Assembly: GCA_018819265.1 (NCBI GenBank)
Contig: JAHJQI010000172.1
Span: 1 to 51,096 of the forward strand
DNA from: Alphaproteobacteria bacterium
GTDB taxonomy: Bacteria > Pseudomonadota > Alphaproteobacteria > Rhizobiales > Hyphomicrobiaceae
Length of the DNA stretch: 51,096 nt
Direction of reading: 5' to 3'
A program made the translations under genes and the position numbers. Below, one piece after another: positions 44,696 to 51,096 of the stretch. The notes under the pieces are model-generated. The model saw nothing but the letters and a program-made list of their open reading frames with translations, had not been told where the DNA came from and searched no databases. Within the stretch, counting starts at the first letter, position 1. The number at the start of each line of letters is the position of its first letter.

Positions 44696-45613
44696 ATGGC
44701 ACGACGTAAAAAGGGCCGGCCGGTCAACGGCTGGCTGATCCTCGACAAGTCCGCAGGTCGCACCTCGACGCAGGCGCTGGCTGCCGTAAAGCGGCTCTTC
44801 GATGCCCAGAAGGCCGGTCACGCCGGCACGCTCGATCCGTTGGCGACCGGCGTCTTGCCGATCGCCTTCGGCGAAGCGACCAAAACCGTCTCCTATGCCG
44901 TCGACGGTGAGAAGGCCTACCGCTTCACCGTCCGCTGGGGCGCCGAGACGACGACCGACGACAGCGAGGGGGAAACCACCAGGTCGAGCCCGAATCGCCC
45001 GACGATTCTCGAAATCGAGTCCTGCATGGATGACTTCGTCGGCGAAATCGAGCAGGTGCCGCCGCAGTTCTCGGCAATCAAGGTCGACGGCCAGCGCGCC
45101 TATGACCTTGCCCGCGATGGCGAAGAGCTTGTGCTCGAAGCCCGAACGGTGATCATCGACGACCTGCGGCTGATCGACAGCCCCGACCCCGATACGGCGG
45201 TATTCGAAGCCGAATGCGGCAAAGGCACCTACGTGCGGGCCATCGCCCGCGATATGGGCCGCAAGCTCGGCTGTTATGGTCACGTCATCGAACTCCGCCG
45301 CCTGAAGGTCGGCCCGTTCACCGATGAAATCGCCCTTTCGCAGGACGATCTTATCGAAGCCTTCGAGGCCGGCGGATTGGAAGCGCTGGCCGAATTCATC
45401 CATCCCGTCGAGGCGGCACTCCACGATTTGACCGAGTTGACCTTGACGCCGTCGGACGCCGCCAGCCTCGCCCGCGGCCAGACCGTCCTGATGCGCGGCC
45501 GCGACGCACCGGTGTTCACAGGCCCATTCTATGCGACCAGCAAAGGCAAACTGGTGGCGCTGGGCGAAGCCGAACGCGGCCAGCTCCGCCCCACCCGGGT
45601 GTTCAACCTTTGA
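44696..45613 (+). CDS. truB: tRNA pseudouridine-55 synthase
   Basis: Makes pseudouridine 55 in the T-loop of all elongator tRNAs. 305 residues. The catalytic motif is GHAGTLDPLATGVLPI, with Asp47 as the nucleophile. YRFTVRWGAETTTDDSEGE and GKGTYVRAIARDMGRKLGCYGHV are the other family signatures. The C-terminal about 60 residues form the PUA-like domain (TLTPSDAASLARGQTVLMRG). GAGAGAGAGAACGA precedes the ATG. It follows rbfA by 66 bases within the same operon, and rpsO follows behind its own candidate promoter. Confidence 0.97.
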   Translation: MARRKKGRPVNGWLILDKSAGRTSTQALAAVKRLFDAQKAGHAGTLDPLATGVLPIAFGEATKTVSYAVDGEKAYRFTVRWGAETTTDDSEGETTRSSPNRPTILEIESCMDDFVGEIEQVPPQFSAIKVDGQRAYDLARDGEELVLEARTVIIDDLRLIDSPDPDTAVFEAECGKGTYVRAIARDMGRKLGCYGHVIELRRLKVGPFTDEIALSQDDLIEAFEAGGLEALAEFIHPVEAALHDLTELTLTPSDAASLARGQTVLMRGRDAPVFTGPFYATSKGKLVALGEAERGQLRPTRVFNL

Positions 45614-45643
45614 TCCAGTTCACGACTGCAATCACAAAAGCGG

Positions 45644-45671
45644 TGGAAACGCTGGGCCGATCGTGTATAAC
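45644..45671 (+). promoter_or_regulatory. Candidate rpsO promoter
   Basis: TGGAAA (45644-45649) and TATAAC (45666-45671) are 16 bases apart. The -10 is good and the -35 moderate. Transcription would start about nine bases before the 45681 hairpin. Confidence 0.45.
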
Positions 45672-45680
45672 CCCGAGCTG

Positions 45681-45702
45681 ACGCGGGCCTTCTGGCCCGC
45701 GT
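45681..45702 (+). terminator. Perfect hairpin between truB and rpsO
   Basis: ACGCGGGCC (45681-45689) pairs with GGCCCGCGT (45694-45702) with a TTCT loop, followed by TTATGTTT. It may terminate the upstream operon in part. If the promoter at 45644 is real, it would instead form the 5' end of the rpsO mRNA. Confidence 0.65.
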
Positions 45703-45808
45703 TTATGTTTCGCGACCCTGCTGGACGACATCCCGGCAGCGGCCGCAGGCACTCGTATCCGGAAATCGGGGAGTGCCGCCCAAATCCTCCAAAAAGAAAG
45801 GAAGTCCG

Positions 45809-46078
45809 ATGTCGATTTCACCTGAACGCAAGACCGAAGTCGTCAAGTCGTTTGCCACCAAGGATGGCGATACCGGATCTCCCGAGGTCCAGATCGCGAT
45901 CCTGACCGAGCGCATCAACAACCTGACCGAGCACTTCAAGACCCACAAGAAGGACAACCACTCCCGCCGTGGACTGCTGAAGATGGTGTCCCAGCGCCGC
46001 CAGCTCCTCGACTACGTCAAGCGCAAGGACGTTCCGCGCTACCAGACGATTATTGAGAAGCTCGGCATCCGCCGGTAA
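45809..46078 (+). CDS. rpsO: 30S ribosomal protein S15
   Basis: An 89-residue primary-binding protein of the 16S rRNA central domain. Signature residues are [43 protein letters not shown], of which GSPEVQ and the DNHSRRGLL loop contact rRNA. An upstream in-frame GTG at 45773 would add [11 protein letters not shown], but AAAGGAAG lies directly before the ATG at 45809 and gives the exact family length. It is followed by pnp, the universal rpsO-pnp pairing, after a 234-base leader region. Confidence 0.98.
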   Translation: MSISPERKTEVVKSFATKDGDTGSPEVQIAILTERINNLTEHFKTHKKDNHSRRGLLKMVSQRRQLLDYVKRKDVPRYQTIIEKLGIRR

Positions 46079-46210
46079 TGCCCAACACGACTTTAGTCCG
46101 TCAACACTGCGCAAGCTTGTGTTGAGCAAGGGAAGTGTTGCCGCCGAGGATGCATCGACCGTTGCTTTTTCTGCTTCAGAGCAAAAGTGCGCAATTTTGA
46201 GTGACGCGCA

Positions 46211-46240
46211 GCGCCGGCCCTGTTGAAAAGGGCTCGGCGC
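46211..46240 (+). promoter_or_regulatory. Long hairpin in the pnp leader
   Basis: GCGCCG-GCCCT (46211-46221) pairs with AGGGC-t-CGGCGC (46229-46240) around a GTTGAAA loop. It lies 73 bases upstream of pnp. In E. coli a leader stem cleaved by RNase III mediates pnp autoregulation; this is a candidate equivalent by position only. Confidence 0.55.
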
Positions 46241-46312
46241 GGTGTGCGTATGTGTTAAAAGACGCTCGCAAACAGAGCGAACCGAAAACCGAAAAGTAGA
46301 AAGACGATCAAA

Positions 46313-48511
46313 ATGTTCGACATTCATCGCGTGGAAATCGATTGGGGCGGCCGCAAGCTGTCGCTCGAAACCGGCCATATGGCCCGCCAAGCTGACGCCG
46401 CCGTGTTCGCGCAGTACGGCGAGACCAGCGTTCTCGCAACCGTCGTTGCCGCCAAGCAGCCCCGTCCCGGCATCGATTTCTTTCCGCTGACCGTAAACTA
46501 CCAGGAAAAAACCTACGCAGCCGGCAAGATTCCCGGCGGCTATTTCAAGCGCGAAGGCCGTCCCACCGAAAAGGAGACGCTGACCTCCCGCCTCATCGAC
46601 AGGCCCATCCGTCCGTTGTTCGTCGATGGCTTCAAGAACGAAACCCAGATCATCATTACCGTGCTCTCGCACGACATGGAAAATGACCCCGACGTTCTGG
46701 CGATGGTCGCCTCCTCGGCCGCCCTGACGCTGTCGGGCGTTCCCTTCCTCGGTCCCATAGGGGCTGCCCGCGTCGGCTACATCGAGGGCGAGTACGTCCT
46801 CAACCCGATGATCGACGAGATGTCGGAAACCAAGCTCGATCTCGTCATCGCCGGCACAGAGGACGCCGTGATGATGGTCGAATCCGAAGCCCAGGAACTG
46901 TCGGAAGACATCATGCTCGGCGCGGTTGTCTTCGGCCAGAAGCACTTCCAGCCGGTCATCCAGGCCATCATAAAGCTTGCCGAGACGGCCGCCAGGGAAC
47001 CCTGGGACATTCAGCTGCCCGACAAGGAGAAGTACCTCGCCAAAGTGCGCGAGATCGCCGAGGCCGGTCTGACCGAAGCCTTCAAGATCGCCGAGAAGAA
47101 GAAGCGCAACGACATGGTCGCCGAGATCAAGTCGAAGGTCATGGCAGGCGTCCAGATCCCCGACGGCGATGCCGCCGAGCAGGTTCTCCTCGCCGGAACG
47201 TTCAAGGCGCTCGAGGCCAAGATCATGCGCTCCGATGTCGTCAAGACCGGCAAGCGCATCGACGGCCGCGACCTGAAGACCGTGCGCCCGATCATGAGCG
47301 AAGTCCAGGTTCTGCCGCGCACGCACGGTTCTGCCCTCTTCACCCGCGGCGAGACGCAGGCCCTCGTGGTCGCGACGCTCGGCACCGGCGAAGACGAGCA
47401 GTACGTCGACTCGCTGGAGGGGACCAAGAAGGAGCGCTTCATGCTCCACTACAACTTCCCTCCCTACTCGGTCGGCGAAACCGGCCGCATGGGTGGCGCC
47501 GGCCGCCGCGAAATCGGCCACGGCAAGCTTGCCTGGCGCGCCGTCCATCCGATGATGCCGAAAGCCGACGAGTTCCCCTACACCATTCGCGTCGTCTCCG
47601 AGATCACCGAGTCGAACGGCTCGTCCTCGATGGCGACCGTCTGCGGCACGTCTCTGGCGCTGATGGATGCGGGCGTTCCGCTGAAGGCGCCCGTCGCCGG
47701 CATCGCAATGGGTCTCATCAAGGAAGGCGAGGATTTCGCCGTTCTTTCCGACATTCTCGGCGACGAGGACCATCTCGGCGACATGGACTTCAAGGTCGCC
47801 GGCACGGAAAACGGCATCACCTCGCTGCAGATGGATATCAAGATCACTGGCATCACCGAGGAGATCATGCGCATCGCCCTCGATCAGGCCAAGGGCGGCC
47901 GTCTGCATATCCTTGGCGAAATGGCGAAGGCGATGACCGGTGCCCGCGAGGAACTCGGCGAACATGCCCCGCGCATCGAGACGATCAAGATCCCGACCGA
48001 CAAGATCCGTGAAGTGATCGGCACCGGCGGCTCCGTGATCCGCGGCATCGTCGAAGAGTCGGGCGCCAAGGTGAACATCGAGGACGACGGTACGATCAAG
48101 ATTGCCGCTGCCCAGAAGGACGCCATCGAGGCGGCCAAGCGGATGATCCTCGAGATCACCTCCGAGCCGGAAGTCGGCACCGTCTACAAAGGCAAGGTCG
48201 TCAAGATCGTCGACTTCGGCGCCTTCGTGAACTTCTTCGGCGCCAAGGACGGTCTGGTTCACATCTCGCAGTTGAACCAGGGTCGCCCTGCCACCGTCGA
48301 CGAAGTCGTCAAGGAAGGCCAGGAAGTCTACGTCAAGCTGCTCGGCTTCGACGATCGCGGCAAGACCCGGCTGTCGATGAAGGTCGTCAACCAGGAAACC
48401 GGCGAAGAGATCCCGCGCGCCGAAGGCGAGCCCGAGGAAGATGCCGGCGGCGGTGGCCGTCCCGGTGGCGGGCGCCGTGACCGCCGTCCGCCGCGCCGCG
48501 ATCGCGACTGA
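46313..48511 (+). CDS. pnp: Polyribonucleotide nucleotidyltransferase (PNPase)
   Basis: Phosphorolytic 3'-5' exoribonuclease and degradosome component. 732 residues. The first RNase PH domain begins [30 protein letters not shown] and includes [22 protein letters not shown]. An alpha-helical linker precedes the second RNase PH domain, which carries [17 protein letters not shown], and the KH domain follows ([20 protein letters not shown], near residue 560). The S1 domain ([23 protein letters not shown]) is next, with a Gly/Arg-rich tail ([21 protein letters not shown]) that may bind RNA or RNase E. The ribosome-binding site is weak. An intrinsic terminator follows about 60 bases after the stop. 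Confidence 0.98.
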   Translation: MFDIHRVEIDWGGRKLSLETGHMARQADAAVFAQYGETSVLATVVAAKQPRPGIDFFPLTVNYQEKTYAAGKIPGGYFKREGRPTEKETLTSRLIDRPIRPLFVDGFKNETQIIITVLSHDMENDPDVLAMVASSAALTLSGVPFLGPIGAARVGYIEGEYVLNPMIDEMSETKLDLVIAGTEDAVMMVESEAQELSEDIMLGAVVFGQKHFQPVIQAIIKLAETAAREPWDIQLPDKEKYLAKVREIAEAGLTEAFKIAEKKKRNDMVAEIKSKVMAGVQIPDGDAAEQVLLAGTFKALEAKIMRSDVVKTGKRIDGRDLKTVRPIMSEVQVLPRTHGSALFTRGETQALVVATLGTGEDEQYVDSLEGTKKERFMLHYNFPPYSVGETGRMGGAGRREIGHGKLAWRAVHPMMPKADEFPYTIRVVSEITESNGSSSMATVCGTSLALMDAGVPLKAPVAGIAMGLIKEGEDFAVLSDILGDEDHLGDMDFKVAGTENGITSLQMDIKITGITEEIMRIALDQAKGGRLHILGEMAKAMTGAREELGEHAPRIETIKIPTDKIREVIGTGGSVIRGIVEESGAKVNIEDDGTIKIAAAQKDAIEAAKRMILEITSEPEVGTVYKGKVVKIVDFGAFVNFFGAKDGLVHISQLNQGRPATVDEVVKEGQEVYVKLLGFDDRGKTRLSMKVVNQETGEEIPRAEGEPEEDAGGGGRPGGGRRDRRPPRRDRD

Positions 48512-48568
48512 TCGATCGCTTCCGCGATCGGGCCATTGCAGCGCATTGGAACGCCAGCGCAATTACCA

Positions 48569-48609
48569 AGGGCCGCGTGGGGATATTCCTCCGCGGCCCT
48601 GTTTTTTTT
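48569..48609 (+). terminator. Strong intrinsic terminator after pnp
   Basis: AGGGCCGCG (48569-48577) pairs with CGCGGCCCT (48592-48600) over 9 perfect bp with further pairing inside the loop (GGGGATATTCCTC), followed by eight T (48602-48609). It closes the nusA-to-pnp block and faces the convergent gene at 48644. Confidence 0.93.
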
Positions 48610-48643
48610 CAGGTATCCAGAGGCGGACAGCCAGGGGATGCGA

Positions 48644-49381
48644 TCAGTTGCAGTCGACGGTGACCGTGAACGACCAGAGGTTGTTTGCTTCGTTCGACTC
48701 CTCGACGATGTTGTAGGGATCGACCGCGACGTAGACGGTGACGGTCGTTTCACCCTGGGCGCCAGTACCGTCCGTGGCGCTGACGCCCGATTTCTTGAAC
48801 AGCTCGTCCTGCTGGCCGAGACTCAAGGTGCCCGTCCGCGCAGCCCCGATGCTTGCCTGGAAGTCGCGGATTGCAGAGCGCGAGTTGCCACCAAGTACGC
48901 CATCGACGCCTTTCGGATCAAACCCAACTTCGAGCAGCGCCCTCTGGATGGATTGGACGCTGATGGCGCTGCTTTCATAGTTGCTGTTGGACACCGTGTT
49001 CGCCGCTGGCGCCCCGAAGTTGCGACCCCGCTTGGTGATGCCGTCACCGACGCTGAACGCGATCCCCTGCTGGTCGAATGGCTCGAGTTTCTGGCGCTCG
49101 GGCCGCTTATCGATCATGTCGATATTCTCCGGCACGTAGACGACCAGCATCGAACGGGTCAGCCGGTCGGCGACGTTGACGTCGGCTGTGTCGCTGCCCT
49201 GGTTCTTGATGGCAACGCGCCCCGTCGCGATGGGCTGGTCCTTGGAACAACCGCCCGCCTGATAGTAGGAATCTTTGGTATTGATGACGAGATCCGGCAA
49301 TGCTGTTGCTGCCGAAGTGCTCGCCGCGATAACGGCCAGGGCGCTCCCGGCAAGACCTGCCATCCGCGTATAGGTGATCAT
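48644..49381 (-). CDS. Secreted CARDB-like protein with an inserted peptidoglycan-binding domain
   Basis: A 245-residue exported protein. The signal peptide is MITYTRMAGLAGSALAVIAA, with cleavage near TSAATA. The mature N-terminus LPDLVINTKDSYYQAGGCS, the GRVAIKNQGSDTADVNVADRL stretch, and the C-terminal VYVAVDPYNIVEESNEANNLWSFTVTVDC are the beginning and end of a CARDB-type beta-sandwich (the NEANN motif is diagnostic). Between them, about residues 140-195, lies a peptidoglycan-binding type 1 repeat: VQSIQRALLEVGFDPKGVDGVLG and RSAIRDFQ. Cysteines near each end may form a disulfide. GGGAG precedes the ATG. Role is unknown; cell-wall attachment is likely. Confidence 0.85.
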   Translation of the reverse strand: MITYTRMAGLAGSALAVIAASTSAATALPDLVINTKDSYYQAGGCSKDQPIATGRVAIKNQGSDTADVNVADRLTRSMLVVYVPENIDMIDKRPERQKLEPFDQQGIAFSVGDGITKRGRNFGAPAANTVSNSNYESSAISVQSIQRALLEVGFDPKGVDGVLGGNSRSAIRDFQASIGAARTGTLSLGQQDELFKKSGVSATDGTGAQGETTVTVYVAVDPYNIVEESNEANNLWSFTVTVDCN

Positions 49382-49712
49382 GGTCGACTCCCACCGTTGA
49401 TTGAATTGGCGGCCATTCGATCTACGACGCCGGCTGCCCGGTCAGGATGTCAAGAAACGCCCCGGCCGCACCCTTTCGGCAGTATGTAGCGTCAATAACT
49501 CGAAGTCCGCTGACAATATTAAGTCGAAGTTAACATTCCCCGCCGGAATTCGCTCAGGCGTTCCGCAGACACCACAATTTACTATTTCGCCAACTTGAAC
49601 AACCCTTTCAATTGCTGGTTGGCTTGCAGTAGTCAGGCCCGCCGACGAAATCACTGTATGCAAGACAGAAGCGCCCGCCAGTGGCGGGCGCTTCGACAGG
49701 GTTATCGGACGT
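49382..49712. other. 331-base AT-richer intergenic region
   Basis: This lies between two minus-strand genes. The only clear structure is a strong hairpin at 49669-49693 (separate entry). Its lower GC content than the rest of the window suggests promoter DNA or recently acquired sequence. No gene is supported. Confidence 0.55.
49669..49693 (-). terminator. Hairpin terminator-like structure after the 49713-50567 gene
   Basis: AAGCGCCCGCC (49669-49679) pairs with GGCGGGCGCTT (49683-49693) over 11 perfect bp with a 3-base loop. On the minus strand it lies 20 bases after the gene's stop and is followed by CTGTCTTG, which is weakly T-rich. Confidence 0.65.
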
Positions 49713-50567
49713 TTATTGCGATTGAGATCCACCAGGTTGGTTCGGTTTCATCCAATCCCCAAACCATTTCTGGGACAACAATTCCGGACCGAACTCCACC
49801 TGCCCTGACCCTGGCGGCAGCGATGTGCCGAGCATGGCCTGCCAGCTTGCGTCGGCAGAAGTCGTGCCGGGCATTCCTGCGCGCGAACCGGACAAATCGA
49901 TAGCATCCCGTAACAATGCATGTTGTGAAGTTGGAGATTTGCCGGCCGATGGCATGCGCTTCGTGCCCTTCCGTATTTCTAGAGGCAATAGCCCGGACTT
50001 AAATAGCGTCATGCGCATCTGGGAGTCGACAGGTTGGTTTGACTCGATTTCCAATCCGAATAGCAAAGAATTGCCGGAGAGCAAGTCGCAACGAGAATCT
50101 TTCTCATCTTGAATTCGGTTCGGCTCTCCTGTTTCCACATTTTTCGATCGGGGAACATTTCCAATAAAATTACTCCATTGCCGTGGCTTGCGCTTGATCC
50201 AGCGAAAGAGCGGCCGGCCGCCGATAAAGGTGACGAAGGCTGTCGCGATTTCATGGTTTTGATAATAGGCGATGTGATCGAGGCCATCGCAACCGTCGGG
50301 ATCCCAGTCCCCATCGCTTCCAACATGGACCAGCACGACATAGATTTTCGTTCCGCTGAGTCGTGCACGGGCCGCGACGGTGATGTGTCCTACTGTGTCT
50401 GAGTAATTCTCTTGCAGGTTATCGCTTCTTGCGTCGTTGGCAGCCATCTTTATAATTCTGTCGACGGCGATATTTGCGAATCCAATTTCTTCGAAATCCA
50501 AAAAATCGAGTTCATCGAACACTGACTTTGTTTGTGCGACGTACATTCTGAATACTGGATCTTCCAT
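49713..50567 (-). CDS. Uncharacterised protein, 284 residues
   Basis: I recognise no family. The N-terminal half (EDPVFRMYVAQTKSVFDELDFLDFEEIGFANIAVDRII) is acidic and helical, then HITVAARARLSGTKIYVVLVHVGSDGDWDPDGCDGLDHI suggests a short alpha/beta segment. The last 90 residues are Ser/Gly/Pro-rich and probably disordered (GSRAGMPGTTSADASWQAML; GPELLSQKWFGDWMKPNQPG). No signal peptide or membrane helix is evident. Base composition is lower in GC than the flanking housekeeping genes, and the Shine-Dalgarno sequence is poor. With the repeat-rich DNA beside it, this suggests an accessory gene, possibly acquired. A terminator-like hairpin follows. The long uninterrupted frame in lower-GC sequence supports it being real. 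Confidence 0.6.
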   Translation of the reverse strand: MEDPVFRMYVAQTKSVFDELDFLDFEEIGFANIAVDRIIKMAANDARSDNLQENYSDTVGHITVAARARLSGTKIYVVLVHVGSDGDWDPDGCDGLDHIAYYQNHEIATAFVTFIGGRPLFRWIKRKPRQWSNFIGNVPRSKNVETGEPNRIQDEKDSRCDLLSGNSLLFGLEIESNQPVDSQMRMTLFKSGLLPLEIRKGTKRMPSAGKSPTSQHALLRDAIDLSGSRAGMPGTTSADASWQAMLGTSLPPGSGQVEFGPELLSQKWFGDWMKPNQPGGSQSQ

Positions 50568-50798
50568 TGTGAATTTTCCCGCAATTTAAAGCTGCGACCC
50601 ACCGTTCTCGCCTGCGTGAGAACAGCCATGGTGCAAAAATCCCGCTCGAAGGTGGCAACACAAGGACGGTGGCACGGCGGAAATGAAGCAGATGCAACTT
50701 TGACGTTACATGTTGTGTCGATGTCACAATCGTGTCGCCAGCGGCCCAATTGCATCGAAGAATGGCAGCCGCTGGCGGTCTCTCCACAAAAGTCGTCA

Positions 50799-50816
50799 TC
50801 CCCGCGAAGGCGGGGA
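50799..50816 (+). repeat. REP-like palindrome 1
   Basis: CCCCGC-GAAG-GCGGGG flanked by T and A forms an 18-base hairpin inside the first tandem unit. Short palindromes of this type are widespread in proteobacterial genomes. Confidence 0.85.
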
Positions 50817-50938
50817 TCCGGTCGCGCTTCCAAATGGCGACTCGCTGGCCTGATCGGGGAACAAATGCAGCGAAGACCTCAGCCGGCAATTGCGTCGAAG
50901 AAAGGCAACCGATGGCGGTCTCTCCACAAGGGTCGTCA

Positions 50939-50956
50939 TCCCCGCGAAGGCGGGGA
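50939..50956 (+). repeat. REP-like palindrome 2
   Basis: Identical to palindrome 1 and exactly 140 bases downstream, inside the second tandem unit. Confidence 0.85.
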
Positions 50957-51078
50957 TCCGGTCACGCTTCCAAATGGCGACTCGCTTTCCTGACCGGGGA
51001 ACAAATGCAGCGAAGACCTCTGCCGGCAATTGCGTCGAAGAAAGGCAACCGATGGCGGCTTCTTGATACTTGGCCGGA

Positions 51079-51096
51079 TCCCCGCCTTCGCGGGGA
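51079..51096 (-). repeat. REP-like palindrome 3, inverted, at the window edge
   Basis: CCCCGC-CTTC-GCGGGG is the same palindrome in the opposite orientation. It lies outside the 140-bp periodicity and ends with the window, so its right flank cannot be judged. Confidence 0.85.

Larger units (their letters stand above)
50747..51058 (+). repeat. 140-bp tandem repeat, about 2.2 copies
   Basis: Units start at CAATTGC: 50747, 50887 and 51027 (partial, to about 51058). The second and third differ from the first by scattered substitutions (GCATCGAAGAATGGC against GCGTCGAAGAAAGGC). Each full unit contains one copy of the GC-rich palindrome and the string CTTCCAAATGGCGACTCGCT. Confidence 0.92.
50568..51096. 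other. 529-base region without a gene; holds repeats
   Basis: Upstream of the uncharacterised gene to the window end. The first about 180 bases show no feature I can name and presumably include its promoter. The rest is the 140-bp tandem repeat with REP-like palindromes (separate entries). Confidence 0.6.

Noticed and set aside
45818..48562. A 914-codon open frame antisense to rpsO and pnp
   Set aside because: High GC at third positions leaves the opposite strand open. The product has no family character and the plus strand encodes unmistakable S15 and PNPase.
50747..51096. Tandem repeats as a CRISPR array
   Set aside because: The period is 140 bp and the whole unit is repeated, with no unique spacers and no cas genes.

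Overview
This is a GC-rich, gene-dense stretch of an alphaproteobacterial chromosome. Gene order points to the order Hyphomicrobiales (Rhizobiales): tsaB-rimI-plsC-miaB-phoH-ybeY-corC-lnt-xre-metK-trmB-rimP-nusA-ylxR-infB-rbfA-truB-rpsO-pnp runs almost unbroken, as do mutS-glnD-murJ. A site resembling the rhizobial iron-control (Irr) box before the nfu-type gene supports this. The genus cannot be fixed from the sequence. No tRNA, rRNA, CRISPR array, prophage or transposase gene was found.

Layout. (1) 1-4.1 kb: an acetate-type transport and signalling locus. A two-subunit sodium/solute symporter (DUF4212 small subunit plus a large subunit cut by the window edge) reads left. An unknown protein and an unusual DnaQ-like exonuclease/CBS/DUF294 fusion read right. 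(2) 4.2-14.5 kb, all on the minus strand: a secreted L,D-transpeptidase, an OpgC-type membrane acyltransferase, a nitrate/sulfonate/taurine-type ABC importer, a secreted protein of unknown function, a second sodium/solute symporter, and the bifunctional malic enzyme MaeB. (3) 14.9-26 kb, plus strand: mutS, glnD, murJ, trpS, a universal stress protein, an Nfu-type Fe-S carrier and a RutE-like flavin reductase. (4) 26-37.5 kb: tRNA modification and envelope genes (tsaB, rimI, plsC, miaB, phoH, ybeY, corC, lnt), then an XRE regulator, metK and trmB. (5) 37.5-48.6 kb: the nusA-infB transcription/translation operon, with a small membrane protein inserted between infB and rbfA, then truB, rpsO and pnp, ending in a strong intrinsic terminator. 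(6) 48.6-51.1 kb: accessory DNA with two poorly characterised minus-strand genes, then a 140-bp tandem repeat carrying short GC-rich palindromes.

The most unusual item is a dispersed non-coding element of about 165 bp present three times (14719-14885, 20655-20819 and a decayed copy near 29950-30110). Each copy has two tandem hairpins bounded by CTAGTGT/ACACTAG-like ends around a conserved linker. In the two intact copies the stems differ in sequence but stay perfectly paired, so structure seems to be conserved rather than sequence. The loops of the two hairpins are also complementary. Other points of interest are the exonuclease/CBS/DUF294 fusion, a coding tandem palindrome inside ybeY, the Irr-like box, promoter-plus-hairpin leaders before rimP, trpS, rpsO and pnp, and a peptidoglycan-binding domain apparently inserted into a CARDB-like secreted protein.
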